Position numbers and translations under genes: made by a program
Part shown: positions 17,398-27,199 of the stretch, piece after piece
Position numbering within the stretch: position 1 is the first letter of the stretch
Layout of the letters: each line of letters starts with the position of its first letter
Notes under the pieces: generated by a model
What the model was told of the DNA's origin: nothing
What the model saw: the letters and a program-made list of their open reading frames with translations, nothing else
The model's database searches: none
Source: Clostridia bacterium
GTDB lineage: Bacteria > Bacillota > Clostridia > TANB77 > CAG-508
Reading direction: 5' to 3'
DNA length: 64,000 bases
Assembly (NCBI GenBank): GCA_017939755.1
Contig: JAGBAJ010000035.1
Location: 1-64,000 of the forward strand

Positions 17398-17518
17398 TGT
17401 CTCAAAAATATCTTTTGCCAAAATAACACGCAATAATGCTAACGGAGGTTGGTAAATATGTAACCAAGGGAGGGATTAAAAAAATAAAAACAAAATAAAT
17501 ATTGGGAGGTAAAATACA

Positions 17519-18160
17519 ATGTATGAAGAGCTTGTAACAAAAGAGCTGCTTGAATATATAAAGAATAATATATTTCAAGTGTACGATTTAAATGGAAAAT
17601 CACATGATATTAATCACATCAAGTATGTACTTGAAAGGGCATACGAAATATCAATGCCATATAAAGATGAAATAAACTATGACATACTGTATACGGCGGT
17701 AGCTTATCATGATATAGGAGATCACATTGACAGAGCTAACCATGAAAAAGTTTCAGCAAATTGGATGGCAAATGATGAAAAGTTAAAAGAATTCTTTTCA
17801 CCAGAGCAAATTGAAATTATAAAGCAAGCCATAGAAGATCATAGATCATCAAGAGAAGGAGAGCCTCGAAATGTTTATGGAAAGATTTTAACGTCTGCCG
17901 ATAAGAACATAGATGTAGATACCTTCTTTATAAGAACATACGAGTTTGGATTAGAGCATTATAAAGAACTTGATACTCAAGAGCAACTTGATAGAGCGTA
18001 TGAACATGCTGTAAAAAAATATGGAAAGCATGGATATGCAGTACATAAATATTATGTGAAAGATGAAAAATATTTCGAATATCTAAAAGAGCTACAGAGA
18101 TTAATTGACAATAAAGAAGAGTTTTATAAAAGAGCAAAAGAAGTTTTAAAAATTAGTTAG
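17519..18160 (+). CDS. HD-domain phosphohydrolase
   Basis: The 213-residue protein has the HD metal-binding pattern: H in SHDINHIKYV (about residue 26), AYHDIGDH (about 62) and a later D in TSADKNIDVD (about 129). Proteins like this hydrolyse phosphate esters or nucleotides; the substrate is not evident. The ribosome site GGGAGG precedes ATG 17519. The C-terminal third is helical and charged. Confidence 0.82.
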   Translation: MYEELVTKELLEYIKNNIFQVYDLNGKSHDINHIKYVLERAYEISMPYKDEINYDILYTAVAYHDIGDHIDRANHEKVSANWMANDEKLKEFFSPEQIEIIKQAIEDHRSSREGEPRNVYGKILTSADKNIDVDTFFIRTYEFGLEHYKELDTQEQLDRAYEHAVKKYGKHGYAVHKYYVKDEKYFEYLKELQRLIDNKEEFYKRAKEVLKIS

Positions 18161-18234
18161 TATACTATGAGGTGCGCTTGATAGGCATATCATAGATGAT
18201 AAAAGTAATTACAATTATCAAAACTTCTTTATAA

Positions 18235-18375
18235 TATAACAGGGAAGTCATGCTGACTTTCCCCGTTATATATAAAAGCTTCGCGAAAACAGATGTGCAG
18301 AAATTTTATTACATAAAATTTCGCACTGAACAAATTTACTGAAAAAATCTTTGATTTTTTTAGATTTGTTCTACA
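18235..18375. repeat. Intergenic repeat element copy
   Basis: It begins with the palindrome AAGTCATGCTGACTT inside ATAACAGGG...CCCCGTTAT, continues with GCTTCGCGAAAACAGATG (shared with 10457-10475) and ends with GAACAAATTTACTGAAAAA...AGATTTGTTC, an inverted repeat. These modules recur in several intergenic gaps of the window. Confidence 0.6.
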
Positions 18376-18438
18376 ATTATATTGATAATGCTTTATAGGG
18401 CGCATCCTTAAAAGTACTAGGAAGGAAGCGTTTAATAA

Positions 18439-20652
18439 ATGGATGAGGAAATTTTTCTGGAGGAAAAAGAGAAACTAAAAGAAATTGTACAAAAAATTAA
18501 AGACGAAGAAGAGCTACTAGAGCATACATTAAGTAGTTCAGATATGAATTTTAAGTTAGAAGATATGGCAAGGGCTACAGTGTTACAATCATATTTAAAA
18601 AAATTAGAAGACATAAAGAAAATAAAAGATAAACCATATTTTGCAAGAATGGACTTTAAAGAAGATTCCAAAGAATTAGAAAAGTTCTATATTGGAAAAA
18701 TTTCACTATTAGATAATAAAACAGCATACCCAATAATAGTAGATTGGAGGGCTCCAATAGCAAATTTATACTATGAAGGAAAGATTGGTAAGGCTGAATA
18801 TGAATGCTTGGGGGAAAAAATAAAAGGTAAAATACTTCTTAAACGACAATATATTATTGAAAACCAAGAGCTGCAAAAATATGTTAATATAAATGTTACA
18901 GGTAATGACGAATTATTACAAAACGCTTTAGAAGAGAAAGCAGATGATAGATTAAAAAATATAGTTGCTACTATACAAGATGAGCAAAATAAAATAATTA
19001 GAGCAGATATAAATTCTCCTTTAATAGTGCAAGGAGTTGCAGGAAGCGGAAAAACAACAATTGCTTTGCACAGAATAGCTTATTTAATATACAATTACGA
19101 AAAAGAATTTAAGCCAGAAGAATTTATGATTATTGCACCAACAAGATTCTTCTTAAATTATATTTCAAATATACTTCCAGACTTAGGAGTTGATGATGTT
19201 AAACAATGTACTTTCGAGGATTTTGCATATGATGTTATTGGAAAAAAATTAAAAATTTCAGACAATAACGAAAAGCTTGTAATTATTGTTAATAAAGAGT
19301 TTGACTCTATTAACAATGGAAAAATTGATGTTATGGTTAAAGAATCGAAGTTTAAAACGTCAATAAACTTTAAAAGAATAATAGATGATTATTTAAAACA
19401 AGTTGAAGATAATTACATTCCAAAATGCGATTTTAAATTTATGGATAAAACAATCATGAGCTATAACGACATTGACTACTTATTTAAGCATACATACAAA
19501 ATGTATAATTTTACTACAAGAATAAATGAAATTGAGAAACACTTAGCCTCAGAGCTAAATAGAGCATCTGCAAATATAATAGAAGAATTAAGAGCTGAAA
19601 GAAGCCACAGAATTAAAGACTTAGTTGGTGAAGAGAGAGTTAATTTATATGATGAATATGATAAAATTATAAAGCTTTTAGAAAAAGGGCAAAAGAAAAT
19701 TGTAAAAGAGCACTTTTCTCAAATTCCAAAAATGGATTGCGTAAAATACTACATGGATTTCATACAAAATTATTTACAGAATTCTAACGAAGTGTTTGAA
19801 TATCTTAAAAAGAATACTATGAACAATTTAAAGAAGAGCGAAATCGCATTTGAAGATTTAGCGCCTCTTATGTACATACAAACAAAAGTGTTTGGAATAA
19901 AAGAAAAATGCAAAATTAAACATGTTGTAATTGATGAGGCACAAGATTATGGTGAATTTCAATTTGATGTTTTAAAGACAATTTTGAATAGTAATTCAAT
20001 GACAATTTTAGGAGATATTGCTCAGGGCGTACATTATTATAGAGGAATTGAGAACTGGAAAAGGTTTATAGATGTAGAGTTTAAGGACATTAAAACAATA
20101 TATACTACTTTGCAAAAGACATACAGAACCACAAAGGAAATTATGGATGTGGCTAACTCTGTTATTAATAAACTACCAGACTATGAAAAAGAATATATTG
20201 TTTTAGGTGAACCAGTAATCAATCGAAAAGACTCAATTAAAGTAAAGAAATGCTCGGATTTTAAGGAGTTAATTAAGTATGTAAATAGTAGAATAAATAA
20301 ATATTTAGAATGTCAGTATAAATCAATTGCGATTATAGGAAAAGATATGAATGAGTGCGAAAAAATAGAAGAAAACTTATCAAAAGTAAGATCAGACGTA
20401 AAATTGATTAGAGGAAAAGATTCTGAATACAATTCTGGAATATCAATTGTTCCATCTTATCTAGCAAAAGGTCTAGAGTTTGATTGTGTAATTATTGCAA
20501 ATGCGAATAAATTAACATATGTAAATAATAGCTTAGACATTAAGCTGTTATATGTTACTATAACAAGAGCAATGAGTAAATTAGATATTTGTTATACTGG
20601 AGAGATGTCTGATTTGTTAGATTGTATTAGCAAGACAATTAAGGAGGATTAA
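18439..20652 (+). CDS. helD: UvrD-like helicase of the HelD group
   Basis: The 737-residue superfamily 1 ATPase has Walker A GVAGSGKTT (about residue 197), an N-terminal coiled-coil arm (1-110), motif II VIDEAQDYG (about 496), and the late motif KGLEFDCVII (about 677) followed by VTITRA. The N-terminal arm before the P-loop and overall size fit HelD, which in Bacillus recycles stalled RNA polymerase, better than UvrD/PcrA. HelD homologues also contribute to rifamycin tolerance in some bacteria. Four bases after its stop begins another HD-domain gene. Confidence 0.82.
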   Translation: MDEEIFLEEKEKLKEIVQKIKDEEELLEHTLSSSDMNFKLEDMARATVLQSYLKKLEDIKKIKDKPYFARMDFKEDSKELEKFYIGKISLLDNKTAYPIIVDWRAPIANLYYEGKIGKAEYECLGEKIKGKILLKRQYIIENQELQKYVNINVTGNDELLQNALEEKADDRLKNIVATIQDEQNKIIRADINSPLIVQGVAGSGKTTIALHRIAYLIYNYEKEFKPEEFMIIAPTRFFLNYISNILPDLGVDDVKQCTFEDFAYDVIGKKLKISDNNEKLVIIVNKEFDSINNGKIDVMVKESKFKTSINFKRIIDDYLKQVEDNYIPKCDFKFMDKTIMSYNDIDYLFKHTYKMYNFTTRINEIEKHLASELNRASANIIEELRAERSHRIKDLVGEERVNLYDEYDKIIKLLEKGQKKIVKEHFSQIPKMDCVKYYMDFIQNYLQNSNEVFEYLKKNTMNNLKKSEIAFEDLAPLMYIQTKVFGIKEKCKIKHVVIDEAQDYGEFQFDVLKTILNSNSMTILGDIAQGVHYYRGIENWKRFIDVEFKDIKTIYTTLQKTYRTTKEIMDVANSVINKLPDYEKEYIVLGEPVINRKDSIKVKKCSDFKELIKYVNSRINKYLECQYKSIAIIGKDMNECEKIEENLSKVRSDVKLIRGKDSEYNSGISIVPSYLAKGLEFDCVIIANANKLTYVNNSLDIKLLYVTITRAMSKLDICYTGEMSDLLDCISKTIKED

Positions 20653-20656
20653 TACA

Positions 20657-21343
20657 ATGAGCTGTAATAAGGAAAATCTAATAAAAAGCACTGTATTTTT
20701 TAAGATATATAGTGATGAAAGCATAAGGTTAATTTATGATGAAATAAAAAATATAGAGGAAGATACTCTATGGGCACATCACGATATTACCCATGTAAAT
20801 AATGTTGTAAGTGTAACAGAAAAAGTTTTAATAGATATGAATTGTGATCAAGAGCTTATTGAAAATGCTAAGATTGCAGCATATATGCATGATGTGGGAG
20901 CATTACAAGGAAAAAGCAATCACGCTTATAGGAGCTATGAATTTGCAAAAAGGTATTTTGAGGAAAATAGTATTGATTTAAAATATAAAACAGAGGTGCT
21001 TGAAGCAATAAAAAATCATAGTGAAGGATTTGACACAGATAATATAATTCAGAGCGCTCTAATTTTTGCAGATAAAATTGACATTAAATCATCAAGACCA
21101 ACAAGAGCAGGTTTGATGGTAGAGGGAATGAGACAAATGCAATATATTGATGATATTAATGTAAAAATTGATAGCTCAACAATAAGTGTAAATTTTATAT
21201 GTAATAGAAATATTAACAAACAAGAATTAGAGCAATATTATTTTATGAAAAAAGTTGGTAATTCGATAAAATCTTTTGCACGAAAATTTAACTTAAAGTA
21301 TAATGTATGTTTTAACAGTAATAGTTGGGAAGAAATTTTATAG
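20657..21343 (+). CDS. HD-domain hydrolase
   Basis: The 228-residue protein carries an HD site: WAHHDITHVNNVV (about residue 36), AAYMHDVGAL (about 77), KNHSEG (about 117) and FADKID (about 137). It resembles predicted metal-dependent phosphohydrolases. It follows helD by four bases with AAGGAGG upstream, so the two are probably co-transcribed. Substrate unknown. Confidence 0.82.
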   Translation: MSCNKENLIKSTVFFKIYSDESIRLIYDEIKNIEEDTLWAHHDITHVNNVVSVTEKVLIDMNCDQELIENAKIAAYMHDVGALQGKSNHAYRSYEFAKRYFEENSIDLKYKTEVLEAIKNHSEGFDTDNIIQSALIFADKIDIKSSRPTRAGLMVEGMRQMQYIDDINVKIDSSTISVNFICNRNINKQELEQYYFMKKVGNSIKSFARKFNLKYNVCFNSNSWEEIL

Positions 21344-21433
21344 ATAGAAATGTAATGTATTAGTGTGAAAGATAATTGATTTTTGCAGATTTGTTCCACA
21401 AGATTTGTGCCTAGAAGGAATGGAGGTTTTAAA

Positions 21434-21910
21434 ATGGAAGATTTGACAATTGATTTAAAAGAAGGTAGGTTAAATTGCAGAGCAGCAGGAATTATAATTC
21501 ATGATGGTAAGGTATTATTCCATAAAAATACTAATGATTCATACTATGCTCTAATTGGAGGAAGAGTTAAAATTTGCGAGAGCTCTGCAGACACCATAGT
21601 AAGAGAGCTTAAAGAAGAGATTGGAAAAGACGTTGAGATAATAGGGTATATTGCTACAATAGAAAACTTTTTTGAGCTAAAGGAAAAGAAGTATCATGAG
21701 ATTATGTTTGTACATCTGGTTGAGTTTTGTGAAGAAAATGATAAAAAAATTACTGAAATATTGCACAATATAGAAGGTGGAAAGGATAAAGATGTTTATT
21801 ACGAATGGCTTCAAATAGATGAAATAGATAATTATGATATTAGACCTGGTATAATAAAAGATATCCTAAAGAAGGGGATTTTTCCAGTTCATTTAATAAA
21901 TAAGGAGTAA
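21434..21910 (+). CDS. Nudix hydrolase
   Basis: The 158-residue product contains a complete Nudix box, GGRVKICESSADTIVRELKEEIG-like, with the REL-KEE-G metal-binding core at about residues 60-69. Such enzymes cleave nucleoside diphosphates linked to another moiety. A longer frame begins at 21383, but ATG 21434 has TGGAGG upstream and gives a normal family start. The leader (21361-21420) shares AGTGTGAAAGATAATTGATT with the leader at 7553. Confidence 0.88.
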   Translation: MEDLTIDLKEGRLNCRAAGIIIHDGKVLFHKNTNDSYYALIGGRVKICESSADTIVRELKEEIGKDVEIIGYIATIENFFELKEKKYHEIMFVHLVEFCEENDKKITEILHNIEGGKDKDVYYEWLQIDEIDNYDIRPGIIKDILKKGIFPVHLINKE

Positions 21911-21943
21911 TAGCTTTTTATTTATAGAAAATGTTTTAATAAG

Positions 21944-21972
21944 TTGACATAAATATGAATTTCTGATAGAAT
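21944..21972 (+). promoter_or_regulatory. Sigma A promoter of the tandem-PIN gene
   Basis: TTGACA (21944-21949), a 17-base spacer and TAGAAT (21967-21972). The flanks AATAAGTTGACA and TCTGATA-AATATA are nearly identical to those at 38243-38271. Confidence 0.75.
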
Positions 21973-22039
21973 ATAAAGTGCAAACTTTATGTTTGTTTTG
22001 CAAAATAAAATAAAAATTTTTTTTAAGGAGTGAGTTTTT

Positions 22040-24079
22040 ATGGGAAAGTACACCAAGAAAAACACAACGCAGCGCATCGATGGAACAGATTTGTTTTGGT
22101 ACGCAGTGCGTACCCCTACAATCCGGACATTTACAGATTTAGTTAAGGATGTGCAAACAAACGGTAGTTCTGGAGGAAGTAAAAAGCCAGTAACCAACAA
22201 TCGTGTCTCGTACGCTCTTAAACGAACAGATTTGTTATCTGATGATGAGCGTAAAGACGTCCAGAAGATTCTGAGAGAGCAGGGAGTAAAAGTTTCCATT
22301 GCAAAGGGAAGAACTTGTTTGGATATATTGAAAGATATATTCAAAGCTCGTAGATCTGATGAGCGAAAACAGGAGGCTGATTCTACTAGTCTTGATGGTT
22401 CGAGTAATTCTGCTGTATCTGATAGCGAGCCCAAGCCTGAGGAAGAAATGAGTCCCGAAGTGAAAGAGATTCTGGACAAATATCCTTCTGAAATGCAGAA
22501 AATATTCCTAGATATGATTGAGTCTGTGGGTGCAGTTAAAGAGCTTAAGCGCCTTACAAGTACCTATGATGAAAGTAGGCGAATCTTCAAGCATATCAAT
22601 GACAAAGAAAGGCGAGAATTAGTACTAAAACTGATTGAGCATACCTATGTTGAGAGCTCCGAAGAGTTAGGAATGCTATTAGCTGTACAGCCTTTTGAGA
22701 TTTCGTCGTTATTTAACGGCATGGTAGCCTTGAGAAAAAAGGTTAATATGCTTACTCTGAGGAATCGGAGAAAAAGAGACGATCGAAGAAAAAATCCGGC
22801 TGCTATAACTGCCAGAGAGGCAGAAAAAGAAAAAGCAGAGATGGCACGTAAAGCAGCTGAAAAGGCAAAAGCTGCTGAGAAGGCACGCAAGGAAGAAGAA
22901 GCTAAAAAGAAAGCTGCAGAAAAGAAAGTTGCAGAGGCGGAAGCTGCCAAAAAGGCTGCGGAAGAAGAAGCTGCCAAAAAGGCAGCAGAAGCGGAAGCCG
23001 CCAAAAAGGCTGCGGAAGAAGAAGCTGCCAAAAAGGCAGCAGAGGAAGAAGCCGCCAGAAAGGCTGCAGAAGCAGAAGCTGCCAAAAAGGCTGCGGAAGC
23101 AGAAGCTGCCAGAAAGGCTGCGGAAGCAGAAGCTGCCAGAAAGGCTGCGGAAGCAGAAGCTGCCAGAAAGGCCGCGGAAGCAGAAGCTACCAGAAAGGCT
23201 GCGGAAGCAGAAGCTGCCAAAAAAGCTACAAAGGGAAAGGCAATCTCCGAAGAGAAGATTTCGTCATGGAAAAAATCTTACTCCGTCAGCGATGGAATTG
23301 CTTCATGGGCATCACATATTGCGAACACTTCACGTCCAAGTCACGTGTTATTGGACACAAATATCTTAATTGATATGAAGTTAAGAGAGTACGTTAATAA
23401 GAGCTTCCAGTGCGGAGTGGTTTCTATGATTTCAATTTTAGAGCTTCGCAAGCTATTGAAAACACAAAGAAACAAGGCAATGGAAGCACTATCTGATCTT
23501 ATGCAAGCAGTAAATGATCAGTTTTTCTATCAACCTATTGGTGATACAACTGCGGAGTTAACAGGTGATTGTGATATCAAGCTTGCGAATCTGGCGAAGA
23601 AGGAAGACTATACCTTCGTTACAAAGGATATGGGGGCTGCCGTGTATGCATGGACAATTGGTTGTCCATGTAGATATCTACGTATAGATCCTGTAAAGGT
23701 CAACATGTATTCAAATCCTAAGAATAATAAAATAGCAATTTTGGATGTGAATACTTTGGAGTATAAGCTGCATAATAAGTTACGCTCAATGTTTTCTCAC
23801 GTGGTTGTTACTAACTTGTTTGCGAGGAGACTTAATCACAATAAGGCAAACAATGAGATTGCAGTTACCGCTTTACAGCAGGATATTTGTACAGATACAC
23901 AGAGCTACTATGAACCATACTGTATGAAGGTTGGATCATCTGAATGTAGCCAATACGAGATGGAAATTATTCAGCTCTGCAAGAAGAAGGATGCGGTACT
24001 TGTATCTTCGGATCCTGCAACCCTTGCTTTGGCATGGGAATACGGAATAGAAACATTTTATTATAAGAAGGAGAGATAG
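22040..24079 (+). CDS. Tandem PIN-domain protein with long Ala/Glu/Lys helix
   Basis: The 679-residue protein has three parts. Residues 1-250 form an unrecognised, charged region. Residues about 253-396 are an Ala/Glu/Lys/Arg repeat with period nine (unit AEAEAARKA), which fits a long single alpha helix. Residues about 430-555 and 560-679 look like two PIN nuclease domains: LLDTNILID and later FVTKDMG in the first, AILDVNT and LVSSDPAT in the second. Acidic residues typical of PIN metal sites are visible in both, fewer in the second. Codon use is less AT-biased than neighbours. Own promoter and GC-rich terminator. A role as an RNase is inference. Confidence 0.8.
   Translation: MGKYTKKNTTQRIDGTDLFWYAVRTPTIRTFTDLVKDVQTNGSSGGSKKPVTNNRVSYALKRTDLLSDDERKDVQKILREQGVKVSIAKGRTCLDILKDIFKARRSDERKQEADSTSLDGSSNSAVSDSEPKPEEEMSPEVKEILDKYPSEMQKIFLDMIESVGAVKELKRLTSTYDESRRIFKHINDKERRELVLKLIEHTYVESSEELGMLLAVQPFEISSLFNGMVALRKKVNMLTLRNRRKRDDRRKNPAAITAREAEKEKAEMARKAAEKAKAAEKARKEEEAKKKAAEKKVAEAEAAKKAAEEEAAKKAAEAEAAKKAAEEEAAKKAAEEEAARKAAEAEAAKKAAEAEAARKAAEAEAARKAAEAEAARKAAEAEATRKAAEAEAAKKATKGKAISEEKISSWKKSYSVSDGIASWASHIANTSRPSHVLLDTNILIDMKLREYVNKSFQCGVVSMISILELRKLLKTQRNKAMEALSDLMQAVNDQFFYQPIGDTTAELTGDCDIKLANLAKKEDYTFVTKDMGAAVYAWTIGCPCRYLRIDPVKVNMYSNPKNNKIAILDVNTLEYKLHNKLRSMFSHVVVTNLFARRLNHNKANNEIAVTALQQDICTDTQSYYEPYCMKVGSSECSQYEMEIIQLCKKKDAVLVSSDPATLALAWEYGIETFYYKKER
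22925..23225 (+). repeat. 27-bp tandem repeats encoding the Ala-rich helix
   Basis: About eleven imperfect copies of a 27-bp unit (GCAGAAGCTGCCAGAAAGGC core) encode the nine-residue repeat. The same core at near-identity occurs at 38755-38945 in another gene. Confidence 0.85.
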
Positions 24080-24094
24080 AATTTTTATTTTATT

Positions 24095-24130
24095 TGGGGC
24101 TCTGTGCGGTGATGCACAGGGCCTTTTCTA
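24095..24130 (+). terminator. GC-rich terminator of the tandem-PIN gene
   Basis: GGGCTCTGTGC pairs with GCACAGGGCC, followed by TTTTCT. Confidence 0.8.
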
Positions 24131-24253
24131 TTTATTAGATAATTTAAGATATTAATCAGCCCATTATTATTTTATAAAAAATACTAAATTTCTATAAACA
24201 AATCTTTCTTTATATGATAATATTTAATAATAAAAAATCAAAGGAGGAAATGT

Positions 24254-25933
24254 ATGAAAAAGAAAGTTATTTTTATTGTTTTACCAATAGTATTGGCAAT
24301 TGTAATTATTGCTGCTATTATGATAGGAATATTTGTTAATAGGAATAAAGAAGAAGAGGAAGAATCTATAGGGTCTAAGTGGGGCGATACCTATTATGCA
24401 TACTTAAAAGCGGTTATTAATGAAGATGATAATAATGCTCTTGAATCCAAATATGGAATTTCAAAAGATATGGAAGATGGAAAAATACAATTCTGCAAAA
24501 TTGAAAATGAGGAAAATCCCAAAATGGTATTAACATACAAAAAAGGTGAAGATACAGGTGTTAATGTATACAAAATTAACGATAATGGAAATATAGAAAA
24601 AAAGGTTTATAGTAATAAAGTTGGATTTAGTTACTTATATAATGTTGAAACTCAGACTTATGGTTGGTATATATGTAAGATGGATAATGATGGAAGTGTA
24701 TACGTATCTATAGAGAATGCTGGTAACGAAAATGAAGAAAGTAGCTCTATACAAATCGCAGATAAAGAAACCACTATAACTACGGAAGATAATAAGAATG
24801 TTACTATTACTGAGTTTGATAAAATATTTATAAAGCCAGAAATAGATCAAGTTGAATCGTTTGATTTCAGTTTAGATATGAAAGAAAACGACTTGGAAAA
24901 AGAAATTAAAGAATCTATAAAACATATTCAAGAGCCAAACAATATAGTGTCAGAAGAGCAAAAAGAACAGGTTTCTAAAAAGGTAGAGGAGCTAAAGAAT
25001 CTAAAAAAGATAGCAGATGAATTAAATGAAAAAAATAAATCAATTATTGGAACATGGAGGATAAACAGCAATGTTAAGAGTAATGATCCAAATAGTGCTA
25101 GTTTAAATGCGTTGTTCGGTTCGAGCTTAAAACTTAGTAGTAATGAGCTTATTTTAAAAGAAGAAGGAACATTTACATTTTACGTAGGAGCTTCATACAA
25201 TACAACTGGAAAATATAAATTTGAAAATAATGTAGTTAGTGTATACGATATAAAAGATACACAAATAACAGAATCTACAGCCATAAAAAAATTAGAAGAA
25301 AATTTAAAATTCGAATATATAAAGTATAATAATCATGAGTTCCTAAAATTACAAATGCACGATATTCCAGATGTAGAAGCTTATGTATTTTTTGAAAAGA
25401 ATACAACAGGAAAACAAGGTACTATGACAGATGCTGTACCAGAGGTAACCTTTAAAACACCAAAGAGCGAAAAAACAAATAATAGTACTACAAATAATCA
25501 ATCGCAAAATAGCAAACAAAATGTAAATCAGAATAGTGAGTCTTCAAATAATTCACAAACAACAAATCAAAATAGTGAGCCTTCAAACAATTCACAAACA
25601 ACAAATCAAAATAGTTCATCTAGCATAAAAGTAGGAGAGCATACATTAAGTTATGGAACATATAAAGGTAAAGACTCTCAATATTCTGATATTAGCGGAG
25701 GCTCTGTAACATGGGATGTCACTATAAAGCTTAACTCAGATGGAACATACATATATCAATCTACAAACCAAGACTTAGCACCAAATAAATCTGGAAAATA
25801 CAAAGTAGGAGATATGTATGGTTTAAAAGCAATAATATTTGATGGTGGGGAATGGTTTTTAGCAGTACCAAGAAATAATGTAATGAGTGTACCAGCAGGA
25901 TCTGGCTCAACGTTTGAATATCAGGGTAGCTAA
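24254..25933 (+). CDS. Membrane-anchored extracytoplasmic protein, unknown function
   Basis: The 559-residue product has one N-terminal membrane helix (about residues 4-28) followed by an acidic stretch, a beta-rich domain, a charged helical segment (about 205-265), a domain starting IIGTWRIN (about 270-390), an Asn/Gln/Ser linker containing two QNSEPSNNSQTTN-type repeats (about 415-455), and a C-terminal beta domain. The two late domains both contain a GTY/SGKYKV-type strand pattern, similar to the C-terminus of the next gene's product, so the pair may be related. AAGGAGG ribosome site. No recognised enzymatic motif. Confidence 0.75.
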   Translation: MKKKVIFIVLPIVLAIVIIAAIMIGIFVNRNKEEEEESIGSKWGDTYYAYLKAVINEDDNNALESKYGISKDMEDGKIQFCKIENEENPKMVLTYKKGEDTGVNVYKINDNGNIEKKVYSNKVGFSYLYNVETQTYGWYICKMDNDGSVYVSIENAGNENEESSSIQIADKETTITTEDNKNVTITEFDKIFIKPEIDQVESFDFSLDMKENDLEKEIKESIKHIQEPNNIVSEEQKEQVSKKVEELKNLKKIADELNEKNKSIIGTWRINSNVKSNDPNSASLNALFGSSLKLSSNELILKEEGTFTFYVGASYNTTGKYKFENNVVSVYDIKDTQITESTAIKKLEENLKFEYIKYNNHEFLKLQMHDIPDVEAYVFFEKNTTGKQGTMTDAVPEVTFKTPKSEKTNNSTTNNQSQNSKQNVNQNSESSNNSQTTNQNSEPSNNSQTTNQNSSSSIKVGEHTLSYGTYKGKDSQYSDISGGSVTWDVTIKLNSDGTYIYQSTNQDLAPNKSGKYKVGDMYGLKAIIFDGGEWFLAVPRNNVMSVPAGSGSTFEYQGS

Positions 25934-25949
25934 ATAGAAGTTTTTACGG

Positions 25950-26035
25950 AAGTTTTTAGGGACACTACAAAAAAACACCATTGCAAATGTTTTTAGGAAC
26001 CCTGTAAAAAGATATCATTGCAAAAGTAAAAAAGA
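25950..26035. repeat. Degenerate direct repeats between exported-protein genes
   Basis: Two imperfect ~43-base units, each TTTTTAGG-(G/A)-ACMCT-(A)-(C/G)-(T)AAAAA...CATTGCAAA, lie in tandem. The unit recurs at 52712-52750 and, inverted, at about 52795-52825 and 27505-27540. Confidence 0.5.
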
Positions 26036-26078
26036 TTAGTAGGATATCAAATTAATAGAGAAAGGAATGAATTTTAAA

Positions 26079-27131
26079 ATGAAAAGTAAATTTTTAAGCA
26101 CTTTGATAGTAACTATAATGCTATGTGGAATATTTTTTATTTTAGCGGGTTGTGGACAAGAAGTTTCAAACAATAGTAATGAAAATCTTGCTTCAGATAA
26201 TCAAACTACTGAAAGTAAGGAGGTTCAAAAGCCAAGTAAAGATGAAGAAAATCCAGATGACATTTATTTTAAGGTATTAAAAAATGAAACTAGCTATGTG
26301 GATGAATCTAATGTAGAAGCCTATTTCAAAGAATACGCAGAAGCATATAATTTTAATCAATCTGTAAAGTATAGTTTATTTGATTTAGATGGAGATGGTC
26401 AAAACGAAATGATTATACTAGTTAGCGGGGAAATGTATTTAATACTAAATAGAGAGGGAAACATTGTATATGGATTCACAGACGTTCTTAGAGGTATGTT
26501 AAGAATAAAAACAGATGGAACATACAGTGGCTCTGGCGGTGCAGCAATATCTGTAATATGTAAATCTACATTTGAAAAGAACAAAAGGAATATCCAAACG
26601 TTAGCAGAATGTGATACTACGTATAACAAATATATTATAAATGAAAAGAGCGTAAGTAGAGCAGAGTTTGAGAAGTATTTTGAAGAATTTAATAACAAGC
26701 CAAATGTAGAGTTTAAAGATTATAACAATAATGAAGAAAGTACTAATGATGAGCAAAAACAAACAAATTCAAACGGAAATAGCTATAACAAATCAAGTGC
26801 GTTTAGAGAAGGCGTATACAATAAATCTTTAGCTGGCACAGATGCAGAAGGCTATGAGGAATCTTTAACTTTTTCAGATGGAAATGTATCTTACAATGAA
26901 ACATACTGGGGAAGGAAAAGATCAGGAACATATGATGTACAAGGAAATACTATAACAGTTAAATATACATCAGGTATAGATGCAGATAGCATAAATGGAA
27001 ACACACCTGTTTCAAATTTAAATGAAGTTGAAGTATACAAAATAGAAGATAACAAATTAATAATGCAATCTACAAGCACAGACCCATACTATAAAGCAGA
27101 ATCTGTAGTGTATGAATTAAAAAATAATTGA
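26079..27131 (+). CDS. Putative lipoprotein
   Basis: The 350-residue product (from ATG 26079) has a lipoprotein signal peptide ending LAGC. After a Ser/Asn-rich linker comes a domain with DLDGDGQNEMIIL (about residues 110-122), a calcium-loop-like pattern seen in many clostridial lipoproteins, and after a second Asn/Ser linker a C-terminal beta domain with SGTYDVQGNTITVKY. The upstream in-frame ATG 26067 abuts the GAGAAAGGA site and is less likely. Its TGA stop overlaps the -35 of the argS promoter. Confidence 0.78.
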   Translation: MKSKFLSTLIVTIMLCGIFFILAGCGQEVSNNSNENLASDNQTTESKEVQKPSKDEENPDDIYFKVLKNETSYVDESNVEAYFKEYAEAYNFNQSVKYSLFDLDGDGQNEMIILVSGEMYLILNREGNIVYGFTDVLRGMLRIKTDGTYSGSGGAAISVICKSTFEKNKRNIQTLAECDTTYNKYIINEKSVSRAEFEKYFEEFNNKPNVEFKDYNNNEESTNDEQKQTNSNGNSYNKSSAFREGVYNKSLAGTDAEGYEESLTFSDGNVSYNETYWGRKRSGTYDVQGNTITVKYTSGIDADSINGNTPVSNLNEVEVYKIEDNKLIMQSTSTDPYYKAESVVYELKNN

Positions 27132-27156
27132 CAATCCATAAACTTTAACATATAAT
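27128..27156 (+). promoter_or_regulatory. Sigma A promoter of argS
   Basis: TTGACA (27128-27133), 17-base spacer, TATAAT (27151-27156): a consensus promoter directly in front of the T-box leader. The first bases overlap the stop of the lipoprotein gene. Confidence 0.85.
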
Positions 27157-27199
27157 GTATGATATATTAAATCTATGATTAAGAAAATAAATTATAAAA

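Larger units (their letters stand above)
17107..17518. other. Intergenic region carrying the 5S-like RNA unit
   Basis: The gap contains a promoter at 17179-17206, a 5S-rRNA-like segment at about 17212-17331, a terminator at 17364-17397 and the ribosome site GGGAGG (about 17503) of the next gene. A short hairpin TTGGT...ACCAA lies at about 17449-17467. No protein-coding frame is evident. Confidence 0.6.

Noticed and set aside
22645-23220. Long minus-strand Ala/Ser-rich frame (191 residues) opposite the tandem-PIN gene
   Set aside because: It is the antisense of the 27-bp Ala/Glu/Lys repeats, which opens all frames; there is no ribosome site or promoter. Same for minus-strand frames at 38627-39259.
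22925-23225. CRISPR-like tandem repeats
   Set aside because: The 27-bp units have no spacers and lie in frame inside a coding sequence.
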